Assembly (NCBI GenBank): GCA_947359465.1
Contig: OX375877.1
Coordinates: 22,145,235 to 22,209,234, forward strand
DNA length: 64,000 nucleotides
From: Metellina segmentata
Lineage: Eukaryota > Arthropoda > Arachnida > Araneae > Tetragnathidae
Direction of reading: 5' to 3'
Every line of letters begins with the position of its first letter. Position 1 is the first letter of the stretch. This document shows, piece after piece, positions 22,666 through 32,444 of the stretch. Position numbers and translations under genes: made by a program. The notes beneath the pieces were generated by a model. It was not told where the DNA came from, ran no database searches, and was given only the letters and a program-made list of their open reading frames with translations.

Positions 22666-23945
22666 TACTTAATTAGATATTAAGAAGCAAGCCAAATGGA
22701 TGATAAGCATTAGAATATTGCAGCCCTGTCCGCACACCATCCCAAATGGCGTAACGGTGTCATCCTATTGTGCTCGCCATTCTTCGCCTAATGTCAAACC
22801 GCGAGCGTACCTTTTATTATGGAAATAACACTGTCTCGCTGAAAAATCCCGTCCATTTGAAAACGAAACAATAGGAGGAGAAAAATGTATCCAGTTTCAC
22901 TTTCCATCAACAGGGGGCGGAAGTTTGAGGCTGATCTTTTTGAACAATGCTTTTGGAGTTCATCAATAACCTGTTATATATGGTCTGGGGAACTTTTTTG
23001 TCAGGAGTTGTAGTGCCTAACTTCACTAGTTCACGCGTAACGGTTATGTAATTGACAGCAGTGGCTGTAAGCAGGAATTTATGCGACCATTTATGGCTCT
23101 TCTAGAAGGACTTCGGGTTTGGGAGAATGGTATCTATTCAGGAAAGAAATGGATGACTAATTTTGGTGAGCCAATCTGCTGCTTTAGTTTGTAAAAGTAA
23201 CGATTGAACAAGTCTGTTTTAAATTATCAAGTTGTTCTTATTACTAATGTTTGTGAATTGTATTTTTAGTCTTCTTTACTATTATAAAAGGAAATGTCTG
23301 TGTATACTAAGCAGTGTCTTGACAAATCTGTGGCACTTACAATAATGAAATTTTGCACACAGGTAGTCCAAATTTTTTGCAATTTTTGCGTCACTCCCGA
23401 ATTTTAAAAATTTATCTAGAACATTTTTAAATGAATTTATCAGTTTTTTCTACATTCTTTCTTTTTTTTGAAATGTGGCGTTAAAAAGAAGAAAAGAGCT
23501 GATTTTCTTATTTTCGACCGCTGACGTCACGAGTGTTTTTCGTTCGAATTGCCTTTGCAACCATGCCGTTTTCCGATTCTAGCGTGTTTTGATTTACGTT
23601 ATTGATAACAGCCACCCCGAGGCCATCACGTAGCCCGTTTGTGAGGCACACCAAATGGGAATACGTAGCAATCACCGGGGGTTGGCGAGCGTCTGTGAGC
23701 AATGGCCACACCTGACTCCACGAAAAGAACTGTCACGGGCAACGCTGTGCTGGCCACGTAGTGGCTAGTTGCATATAAAGCAATTGTCGTCTCCCTGTCT
23801 GTTCTCTATACAAGTCTACACCGTTTGACCTATTCGGACCTAATTTGGCGAATTCACAATCACTTTTATGAATCCACATTAACCAATTCTATTCGCGCAA
23901 CGCTGGGTAACTCTACTAATTGACTTAAAATGCATAGGATTGTCA
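22666..23945. other. Unassigned DNA with decayed Helitron-like end
   Basis: At about 23660-23710, ACGTAGCAATCACC then GGGGGTTGGCGAGCGT and TGAGCAATGG match the 3' part of the Helitron-like copies at 29560-29613 and 50241-50300. Nearby text (TATTATAAAAGGAAATGTCT at 23280; CGCAACGCTGGGTAACTCTA at 23896) resembles other Helitron/Helentron-type repeats, but boundaries are not clear. Confidence 0.4.
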
Positions 23946-24158
23946 TTAACCCTTCTGGAGGTTGTATTGACGAGGTACCTAAACATTAGATCTTGAGGGA
24001 CGTGATATCTTGTCCATCAAGATTTTACCACCTCTCGTCATTAGAAGAAAACTAACCAGATCATCATCAAAACATCGACAGTATTTTGATGATCAGATAT
24101 CTCCTTAAGAATCTGTCTGATGGACGAGATTTCTCATCGAAACCATTTGGTGGGTTAA
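23946..24158 (+). mobile_element. TTAA-flanked MITE, family PB2, copy a
   Basis: It begins TTAACCCTTCTGGAGG and ends GGTGGGTTAA, with TTAA on both sides. Internal motifs include GTGATATCTTGTCC, ATCAGATATCTCC and GACGAGATTTCTCATCG, the CGAGATATCTCG-like palindromes shared by all copies. It has no coding capacity. TTAA targets point to piggyBac-type transposition. Confidence 0.75.
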
Positions 24159-24536
24159 GAGGGACTTATGCGATGAATCCTTGTTTTAACACATAAAGCA
24201 AATATTATCAAACATGTATGTAAGGTTTTTATAAGTAAAAAAATACCGAGTATTTTTACCAAGCAATTGAATCACGAATTAGGCCTTAGCTACTATTGAA
24301 ATGACAGAATCGTAGAACTTCAGGTAATACAGTGATCTCTCACTTATGCGCGGGCGTTGGGGACAGTGAAAAAAACGCGTATAAGTGAAAAACGCGCATA
24401 AGTGAAAAACCACAAAAGGGAGCTAAAAAGTGAAAAATCAATACAGTGTACACAGTGTATTGTTGATTAATACTATGCATATAGTACTACAGAAAAATGG
24501 AAATAAGGTTACGTAGTTTCAAAATGCCAAAACAAG

Positions 24537-24968
24537 TTACGTGTATAACTTCCATTGTTCTACGGTTCCTTCATTGACACTCGCACTTTCCCCAGAAAGG
24601 ACACGAGTTGCCAAGCCAAGCCTATTTTTGAATTTTTCAATCCATCCATGTGATGCAGAAAAGTTTTCCATTTCAAAACTCTTTGACAATTGTACGGCCT
24701 TCTCCCTTAGAAGCTCAACGTCAACAGGAATGTTCGAGGCACGAGCTTCTTTAAACCATAGCAACAAAACCTTCTCAAATTCTTCGAACTTTCCACCTTG
24801 TATTCTGCTTATTTTCTTCGACTGAATTCCACATTCTCGATGAGCAACTATAATCACCTCCCGATTTTTTAAAATCCCTCTCAATGTCGATTCTGGAACA
24901 TTAAAATGCTCCGCTAAAGCTTTTTTCGAGTTGCAAGGATTTTCTTCGATTTTTTTAATAATATCCAT
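24537..24968 (-). pseudogene. Tigger/pogo transposase, CENP-B-like DNA-binding region only
   Basis: The 143-codon frame has the CENP-B-type helix-turn-helix (NSKKALAEHFNVPESTLRGI, residues ~12-31) and the second HTH_CENPB domain (FKEARASNIPVDVELLREKA, ~72-91; ENFSASHGWIEKFKNRLGLA, ~101-120). It ends right after EGTVEQW, where the DDE catalytic domain should begin, so no nuclease is left. The first ~20 residues before MDIIKKIEENP are replaced by a misplaced duplicate of the same EGTVEQW segment. It could at most bind the element ends. Confidence 0.88.
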
Positions 24969-25002
24969 TGTTCTACGGTTCCTTCATTGACACTCGCACT
25001 CG
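24550..25002. repeat. 37-bp direct duplication bracketing the Tigger DNA-binding domain
   Basis: TCCATTGTTCTACGGTTCCT and the 17 bases after it occur at 24550-24586 and 24966-25002. The first sits at the end of the truncated transposase and encodes ASVNEGTVEQW; the second sits where the amino terminus should be. Confidence 0.9.
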
Positions 25003-25764
25003 AAAGCGACAATTTTGTTTGTTTTGCCATTTTAAAACGCAACCATCTAACCCAATCTCCAAAGAAGGTTCTTTCGTTAGCGATCAATTCCATGTGGTAC
25101 GTACCGTACTAACCAAACCACTCGAATTGGCTGCTGTATAGCTACTTTTACTGGCGTCAGTCACAAGACCCCTCCGGTACACCCTTGTATATGGTAGATG
25201 AATATGTTCTGGGAATCCAAACGACAGGGGAAGGGCGAGGGAAAGCTTTTCTAGAAGCAGAACAAAAAAGGAAAAGTTCTTGCGATAAGCAACACCTGAC
25301 TTGAGGAACCTACTTTTTGAACTGAAATTTTTTTTGCGACGCGCATAAGTGAGAGCTGCTTTTTTTTGTGGCGTATAAATGAATAAGAGTTATCATTGTT
25401 TTCCTATATTCATGGCCGGGACCGCGAAAAAAACGCGTATAACTGAAAAACGCGCATAAAAGAGAGCGTGTATAAGTGAGAGATCACTGTATATTTAAAT
25501 TTAATGCACTGAGTTTTTATTGATTGTTATCTCATCAAGTTTCAATACACAGTGTACGATATAACATATTTTTACCATCATTATTTTGAAGCAAGTTGAA
25601 TATCGGCTCCATTAACTGTTCAAAGAAGCGTCTAAAATATGTTCTTCTTGAGTAAAAAGCTAGCTTCTGAACCAATTCCTATCTCCCACAAATGATTTCT
25701 ACATTGATCCAGACCTGTTTGAGGGAATAGGACATTTCGCGATAGTCATTCAAGTAATTCCAAT

Positions 25765-25965
25765 GTGATATCTCGTCCACATCTCTCCGATTCATTTTGC
25801 TAATGATGAGATATCTCATCGTCAAGATATTACCGATGTTTTACGATGAAGAGCTCAAGATCTGGTCAGTTTTTTTTCCATTGACGAGATATTTGGTCTC
25901 ATCAAGTTTTGGTAAATTTCACTAGTGACGATATACCTCGTCGAGATAACCACCAGGAGGGTTAA
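25765..25965 (-). mobile_element. TTAA MITE, family PB2, copy b (partial)
   Basis: The right end reads TCGAGATAACCACCAGGAGG then GTTAA, the reverse of the PB2 left end. Internal GATGAGATATCTCATCG and TTGACGAGATATTTGG match. The other end is not distinct. Confidence 0.6.
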
Positions 25966-26675
25966 AATTAACAAAAATTTCCCTCCTACTAAATTTAAAC
26001 CCTCCTCACTTTTTTCTCTATAGCTGCAACTCCTCTCAATGAATCTACACATTAGAAAAATGCGACTTCAGATCATCCAGTTCAGTGAGCAAACAACTCG
26101 GCGTTTGTAATTGGTGCTGAAATATTTGTCGAGCACGCATGCGACCGACAAAGAGGGTTAACTGCACTCCCCCCACTGGGGTTACTTAGCCGAAGCACGC
26201 CGAACTATAAACTGCTATAAATCTCGTTCAACCGCAGCTGCTGAGGTAGCAGCACTTGCAATGGGAGATGTCAGACGAGGAATTCGTAAGACTCAGATCG
26301 AGTCTTTTAAACGGCTGAGTTTTCTTTTACGAGATGTTGCTTCTTGGTGTACGGTTTCGTTGGAACTGGAGGACAGGAATTTGAGGGGTTTATGGAGTTC
26401 GGATTACGCGTGAGTGTTTTTCTCAGACCGGAGGTTGGAATTACGGTAGGAGGGCAAGATGCGGTGGTAGACACCTGTGTTGAAATGGAATGCGGTAAAA
26501 ATTCTGGAGTTATTTCCTTCGGTGTTTTTGGAATAATTGGGCAATTTGTTTTTGACAAGCAAGTACAGGCAGAATCAAATTAACTCCTCTACGTATTCTA
26601 GGGCTCAGGGGTTCGGGAACCCCCGAAATGTTCTTGATAGCACCGAAACAATAACTGAAGTTAGCATCATTGATG
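25966..26675. other. Unassigned DNA with overlapping antisense reading frames
   Basis: Frames 26344-26583 (+) and 26307-26558 (-) overlap almost completely; neither shows a family motif. No repeat copies were seen elsewhere in the window. Confidence 0.35.
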
Positions 26676-26780
26676 TTAACCCTCTAAATGGTTATGGCGA
26701 GTTTATCAAGATCTGACCATTTTTTCACATGACGAGATCGTTATCAAGAGAATGACGTTTTTTTATGTGAAAAATCAAGA
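26676..26780 (+). mobile_element. TTAA MITE, family PB2, copy c (partial)
   Basis: TTAACCCTCTAAATGG, then CATGACGAGATCGTTATCAA. The left end is clear and the right end is lost. Confidence 0.5.
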
Positions 26781-27020
26781 TATGGCTACAAATTAATTTT
26801 AAAGAAATCCTTTTGAAGTCGGTTCTTACTTAAATGTACGAATACTCAATATGTGATTGTTTAATGTAGTATGTTCAACAAAGGATTTGTGGTTAGAACT
26901 CTTTTTTTCACTTTTATTTTAATATTTCTCGGAATTATTTGAATCCATTATGCCACGAGGTTCCGAAGCAAACTTCAAATAAAGTTTACACAAGACCACC
27001 ATTTGACTCCATGTCTGCAC

Positions 27021-27572
27021 TAGGGATGTGAAATCGACAGCAAAACATCGATGTTAAAAATTAAAACATCGATGGTGATAATACATCGCCCCAAAAACAT
27101 CGATGTTTTTTAAATTAAGTGTAATTAAACTTTCCCCCTCATTTCTTAAAACTGGTTTAGCAACTAGTGATGCTACATCGACAGCAAAACATCGATGTTT
27201 TGAAGCTTTGATGTTCAAAATTAAAACATCGATGTTGATAATACATCGCCCCAAAACCATCGATGTTTTTAAAATTCAGTGCATTTAAACTTTTTTACCC
27301 GTTTCTTAAAACTGGTTTAGCATCTAGTGATTCAACATCGACAGCAAAACATCGATGTTTGAAACATCTATGTTCAAAATTAAAACATCGATGTTGATAA
27401 TACATCGCCCCAAAACCATCGATGTTTTTAAAATTCAGTGTATTTAAACTTTTCCCCCCATTTCTTAAAACTGGTTTAGTAACAAGTGATGCGACATCGG
27501 CTCCAATACATCGATGTTTTTTTTATAAAACATCAATGTTTTGAAAACATCGACATCGGTGTCGCGTCCCTA
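27021..27572. mobile_element. hAT-type non-autonomous element, copy 2
   Basis: It starts TAGGGATGTGAAATCGAC and ends GACATCGGTGTCGCGTCCCTA. Flanks GTCTGCAC (27013-27020) and GTCTGTAC (27573-27580) are an 8-bp target duplication with one change. Three head-to-tail units of ~155 bp lie inside, each with four to five ATCGATG palindromes, a TTTCTTAAAACTGGTTTAGC block and a junction (CTAGTGATGC) resembling the element's own end. Confidence 0.9.
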
Positions 27573-27580
27573 GTCTGTAC

Positions 27581-28151
27581 TCGCGTAACATAAATCCACA
27601 AATCCGCGTCCGCATTTACAGGTTCATAAATTGTTTAAAGTCAAAGCGAGTCAAATTATATTTTTTTTAAAACGCGAGTTCTTAAGCACTAAAAGAGAAG
27701 CACTCATATGCGTCCCACTTATTACGAGGGAATTTTTGAATCTTTAATCGGCTTCTTAATTCCGATACAGTTTAATGAACGATCAAAATGTGATGTCGTA
27801 CAGGGCGCAAAGGCTTAGAGGTACATCTAAAAAAGGTAATTATTCCAGACAAATGCAAATTCGTAAACAAAACTTCAGTAGTATGTTTTCGAATAGTTCG
27901 AATTATAGAAAGGGAAACATCATCTTGTCATTAAAATGTTCGTAGCTGGACCTAAAAGCCCTTCATAAGAGAGAAATACTGATATTAAGTATCAGCAAAT
28001 AAAAAGATAATTTTACTGTCTTTTACAGATTTTTATTATAAATTTTAAAACAGTAATAGCGCCTTGAAGTAAATTTGTAGTGTGCTGATTATGATACAGC
28101 AAATAGAGCATTTTAGAGATTTTAAAATTACATCAATGCGAAACAAATAGA
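27581..28151. other. AT-rich DNA, nothing recognised
   Basis: No gene, inverted ends or tandem repeat were seen between the hAT copy and the next array. Confidence 0.45.
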
Positions 28152-28979
28152 TTTTGTTCGTTACATTGAAAAGCTACTGGAAACTTAGAACTGCTTTTTT
28201 ATGAAAATAGGCAATTTATAAAGTTTACTTTGAGGGAAATACCCATTTGAATGCTGAATAGACTGTATTATATTTCCATATAGGAACGGTTAAAAACACT
28301 TCTCTCAAAAATTTACCACTCCATTTAAAATATCATGACCTACAGCAAACGAAACTCCTTCCCACGAAAACAGATTGAATTTAAAACTCAAGACTTTACT
28401 TGATGAAACGTACTAATACATCAGCTGGTGAACTAAACTTAGACCTATAGACACAAAAATGTTTTGTTTATTAAAAGAAAATCTACTGGTGACAGAGCTG
28501 TAATTTTACAGAAACTCAAATTGGACAATCAAATAAGTCTATGTTCTGTAAAACGTTACCAATCATTGTATTTAATAGACAATGAATTGCGTTTCCGTAT
28601 AGGTAAGATTCAAAATATATCTCTCAAAACTTTTAATTTCCAATGGACTCGACTTAAAATTTCATGAGTAACAGCAAACGAAACTACTTCTCACAAAAAC
28701 AGATTGAATTTAAAACTCTACAGACTCTACGTGAGCGTACATACTAATACATCAGCTGACGAACTAAATAAAGACCTACAGGCAAAAAATGTTTTGTTCA
28801 TTAAATGGAAAGCTACTGGTAAAATGGAGCTGGAATTTTACAGAAATTCAAATTGGACAATTTAAAAAGTTTACTTTCTGTAAATAATAATAATCATTAT
28901 ATTGTATAGGGCTAACGTTTTACAGAAACTCAAATTAGACAATTAAAAAAGTCTACGTTTTGCAAAACGATACCAATCA

Positions 28980-29613
28980 TCTATATATATATAATTCTCT
29001 TACGTGGCTCATGAAAAAGACGTTATTTGTAATCGCGTTTTGGCAACACTGTACGATTGTTTGTTTATCGCGAAGTCTCGCGCATCGATTGAATTTATAG
29101 CGTTATCGGATGAAATTTTATTGAAAAAAAAAGGAAATTTTAATGAGCTGTTGCAGTTAGTTAAAATAGAAATCAAAGAAAGCGGAGGATCTTTTCAGGG
29201 CCATTTAAAAAACGGTCCTTTTCAGGGCCAACAATTATAGTTCAACAAGATGCTTGCACTACAACTTTCGGCAACAAACTCAATGAAAAAGTGTGGGTCG
29301 TTTGAGTGCTGGGAAAATGTACACACAAACAACATGCTGGGTATTCAATTTCCAAAGCAACGCTCACATTTCGAGTCGAAATTTGCACAAAGTTTTCATT
29401 TGAATTCTGATTTTAGAGATACTGTATATATTTTTTCTGTAATACAGCAAATTTAGATTTTAAACACATTTTTTTGTAACATATTTTGTAAACAATCCCT
29501 TCTGCTAGGACACATGTCTTCATTGAGGCGAGCGAAGCGAGCATAGGTTCGCGCAGCGAACCAATGAGTTCGGGGGTTGGCGAGCGTTAGCGAGCAGGGG
29601 GCTGGCCCCCTTG
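28980..29613 (+). mobile_element. Helitron-like non-autonomous element, copy A
   Basis: The 5' end is TCTATATATATATAATTC, directly after host ...CAATCA. The 3' end is a hairpin GGGGGC-TG-GCCCCC followed by CTTG, directly before host TTGTATTT. Compared with the empty site in the neighbouring repeat unit (CAATCATTGTATTT) there is no target duplication, and the insertion falls between A and T. A 5' TC, a 3' hairpin before CTRR-like bases and A/T insertion without duplication are Helitron features. A second hairpin GGTTCGC-GCA-GCGAACC lies at ~29545. The 78-codon frame at 29004-29240 has no recognised motif. No Rep/helicase is present. Confidence 0.72.
29214..29229 (+). promoter_or_regulatory. 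Histone-mRNA-type 3' stem-loop match
   Basis: GGTCCT-TTTC-AGGGCC fits the conserved metazoan histone 3' stem-loop (6-bp stem, 4-base loop), with one G-U pair, preceded by AAAAC and followed by AACAATT. A second, half-matching TCTTTTCAGGGCC lies at ~29190. No histone protein is encoded upstream, so it is either a captured fragment or a chance match. Confidence 0.5.
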
Positions 29614-29820
29614 TTGTATTTAATAGATAATGAGTTGCGTTTCCGTATATAGTGTAAGGAGTAAGATTCAAAATATCTCTCAGAACTCTTAATCTCCAAC
29701 ATGCACCACTTATCGAATTTCATCACCAACAGCAACCAAAACTCCCTCCCTTGAAAACAGATTAAATTTAAAACTCCATAGACCTTATTTGAGCAAACGC
29801 GATTAAATACATTTCACATT

Positions 29821-30262
29821 AACCCGAAATCAAAACCTTCGCAGTTGCGGAAACGGATCTAGCAGAGTCTTGTAATCCCGGCAGCCTAGAGTTCGCAAGG
29901 CGACTGCCAAAATGATTTAGGGCTGCATCTGTCCTACAATTTGTTAACAGTGTCACACGTTTAACACCACTGCTTCGGCGCATGCGTGGTAAGCCGACTC
30001 CGGGGGGACATCACCCAGGGAAAGGGATCAGTGAGGGTTACGTAAGTGACACCCGAACAACTCCAGTAATGTGGACTACAGACTTGTGGCATGTGTGTCC
30101 GTTGGCTATAAAGACAACTTCCGATCACTCGATGGGATGCCTCTGATGCAGCTGTTGATCGTTATTTTTAGGAGTTGGTGGGTTTATGGTGTGAATTCTT
30201 GGAAGAGTGTGGTAAAATCTGAGGGAGGGTGACAATAATTGGTTTTGTCCGGTGATTAGGGG
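29821..30262. other. Unassigned DNA; start of a longer duplicated segment
   Basis: CTCCAGTAATGTGGACTACA (30061) recurs as CTCCAGTTATGTGGACTACA (31341), so this stretch and 31330-31640 are diverged duplicates flanking the 262-bp array. Confidence 0.45.
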
Positions 30263-31160
30263 GGAATGTTATTACCGTAGGTGAAAGTACACGAATTCCT
30301 GTGTTGCCTTTGTTCTTTTGGTGAGATGATTTTATCTTCCTGTTGCACTCAAGAACACTCGTTTCAATTCAAATTGGTATGTGTCATACCGGATCAAAAT
30401 GCCAGACTGTAAGCAGGGCTATTGGAATCATAAACCAATCCACAAATATTAATTTCTGATTTTTGTTTTCTGTTAAAATCGAAGTGAGAGTGATAACAGT
30501 TATTTTTTTTTCTTGATAATAAAGGAATGTTATTACCCTAGTTGAAAGTACACGAATTCCTGAGTTGCCTTTGTTCTTTTGGTGAGATGATTTTATCTTC
30601 CTGTTGCAGTCAAGAACACTCGTTTCAATTCAAATTGGTATGTGTCATACCGGATCAAAATGCCAGACTGTAAGCAGGGCTATTGGAATCATAAACCAAT
30701 CCACAAATATTAATTTCTGATTTTTGTTTTCTGTTAAAATCGAAGTGTGTGTGAGAGTGATAACAGTTATTTTTTTTTCTTGATAATAAAGGAATGTTAT
30801 TACCCTAGTTGAAAGTACACGAATTCCTGAGTTGCCTTTGTTCTTTTGGTGAGATGATTTTATCTTCCTGTTGCAGTCAAGAACACTCGTTTCAATTCAA
30901 ACTGCTATGTGCCATACCGGATCACAATGCCAGATTGTAGGCAGGGCTATTGGAACTATAAACCCCTCCACAAATATTAATTTCTGGTTTTTGTTTTCTG
31001 TTAAAATCCAAGTGGGAGTGATAATAATTATCTTTCTTCATGATAATAAGGGAATGTTATTACCCGAGATGAAAATATATGGATTCTACTGTCGTTTTTT
31101 ACTTTACTATTTGCTGTTTCCAGTACTTTTTTTTTTGCTCCGCGCATTTCAACTCAATTT
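30263..31160 (+). repeat. ~262-bp tandem repeat, 3.4 copies
   Basis: GGAATGTTATTACC starts at 30263, 30524, 30791 and 31051 (spacing 261, 267, 260). Units 1 and 2 are almost identical; units 3 and 4 are increasingly diverged. Shared blocks include GTACACGAATTCCTG, TTGGTGAGATGATTTTATC and GCAGGGCTATTGGAA. No coding capacity is conserved between copies. Confidence 0.93.
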
Positions 31161-31840
31161 ATAATTTGAAATCAAAAATAGTTTGTTCTACACCTAGGGC
31201 TACCGAACGAAGAAATTAAATAGGAGGACAACATCTAAAACGAATGTTTTGATGTATACTTATTAGTCACAGCCGGTTCTCGGTGGATTGACTCATATCA
31301 TCAAGTGGAAAGAAAATTGAGGACCAAACAAGCAACATCCGAATAACTCCAGTTATGTGGACTACAGACTTGTTTACCGATCAGTCGATTGGATTGCATC
31401 TCCGTTCAACTCAAATCAGCACCCACCATACCCAATAGGGATACAATATCGGATTTTTTGTAATGGGAACCTAAATCCCCTACGAAAAAATTGGTTTCTG
31501 ATGTCTTATGTTAAAATTTTCGATGGAGGGTATCCCAAAGGCAAAGTACACGAGTCATGTTTCCTTAGTTAATTTTCTATTGGCTGTTTTAATTTTCCTG
31601 GTTCCTATTTATACAAGTGTATACATTTCACCTCAAAACCAGTACGTTCCATACCAGATATACCAAATACAGAAATGAAACAGGAGGATAATATAAAACT
31701 CTTAAAATGGGTACTCACTGGTCAGTCCACTTCAAAGCAAAAGATTAAAATGGCTAGAAGTGGCATATAGAATTTTCTAATACAAAATGAAGGACATTAA
31801 AATGAATTAAAATAGAAGGTATAAGATACAATTTAAGATG

Positions 31841-32444
31841 TAGGGTAGGTGTTCCAAACATCGCCTACCCTAACTATTTCTCTGTATCTCTGTCTCCTGG
31901 GTTGGGAAAACAAGCTGGAAACTAAATGAGAATCACTAGGAACTATTCTCCTCTGGTTTCCAGACATCATATTACCTTCTTTACTTATGTCAGTTTAAGT
32001 TAACTAGTATAACTTCAAAAAGTGTCCCAAGAGAATTTTCAAGAGTGGGTTCCTAATATCGCCTACCCTTGTTCCTATTACCACCCACCAGGTGAAATTA
32101 GGAGCTACTATATTAAAAACGAATTGCTAGTAGAGCATACATACCTACCTTTAGTATTGAATGTACTCTCAAGTCATATAAACGAAATTATGATTTAGAA
32201 ACACTTACCTGGGTAATCCCTGAATAGATTGGAGACCAAAATTACGTTGATCACAGCATCAAATACTTCAGATGCAATAGTGTTGTTGATATAACTGGTA
32301 TGAAACTTGCCGGTGGCTCTACGTGTGGCAAAACCCTACACCGTCGAGGTAACTACATAAACTCATAGATGTTGCGCATAGTAGCTTTCAAACATGAGTA
32401 GGCGGTATTAAGCACAGGCGTGATATTTGGAACACCTACCCTAT
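31841..32444 (-). mobile_element. ~600-bp TA-flanked MITE, copy B
   Basis: Reverse-oriented sister of 3175-3776: it opens TAGGGTAGGTGTTCCAAA and closes TTTGGAACACCTACCCTATA. The two copies align along their length (for example GCCACCGGCAAGTTTCC versus its reverse here). The more symmetric ends here show the original inverted repeat. Confidence 0.88.

Larger units (their letters stand above)
24330..25489. mobile_element. pogo/Tigger-type element with TA target
   Basis: The left end CAGTGATCTCTCACTTATGC (24330) is matched in reverse at the right end (to 25489), and TA lies directly outside both (24328-24329, 25490-25491). Subterminal ACGCGTATAAGTGAAAAA and ACGCGCATAAGTGAAAAA repeats lie at both ends. 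It carries a truncated transposase (24537-24968), so it is a deletion derivative of a Tigger-like transposon. Confidence 0.9.
28152..29820 (+). repeat. ~310-330-bp tandem repeat, interrupted by a Helitron-like element
   Basis: Units start at 28152, 28461 and 28793 (TTTTGTTTATTAAA-like), each with AAACAGATTGAATTTAAAAC and TACTAATACATCAGCTG. The third is short (to ~28909). A fourth runs 28910-28979 and resumes at 29614-29820 after the insertion, with TTGTATTTAATAGATAATGA matching the second unit at ~28566. The order of the pieces fixes the insertion boundaries. Confidence 0.85.

Noticed and set aside
22318..22683. 121-residue His/Arg-rich frame
   Set aside because: Built from ATCGATG-type palindromes of the hAT MITE.
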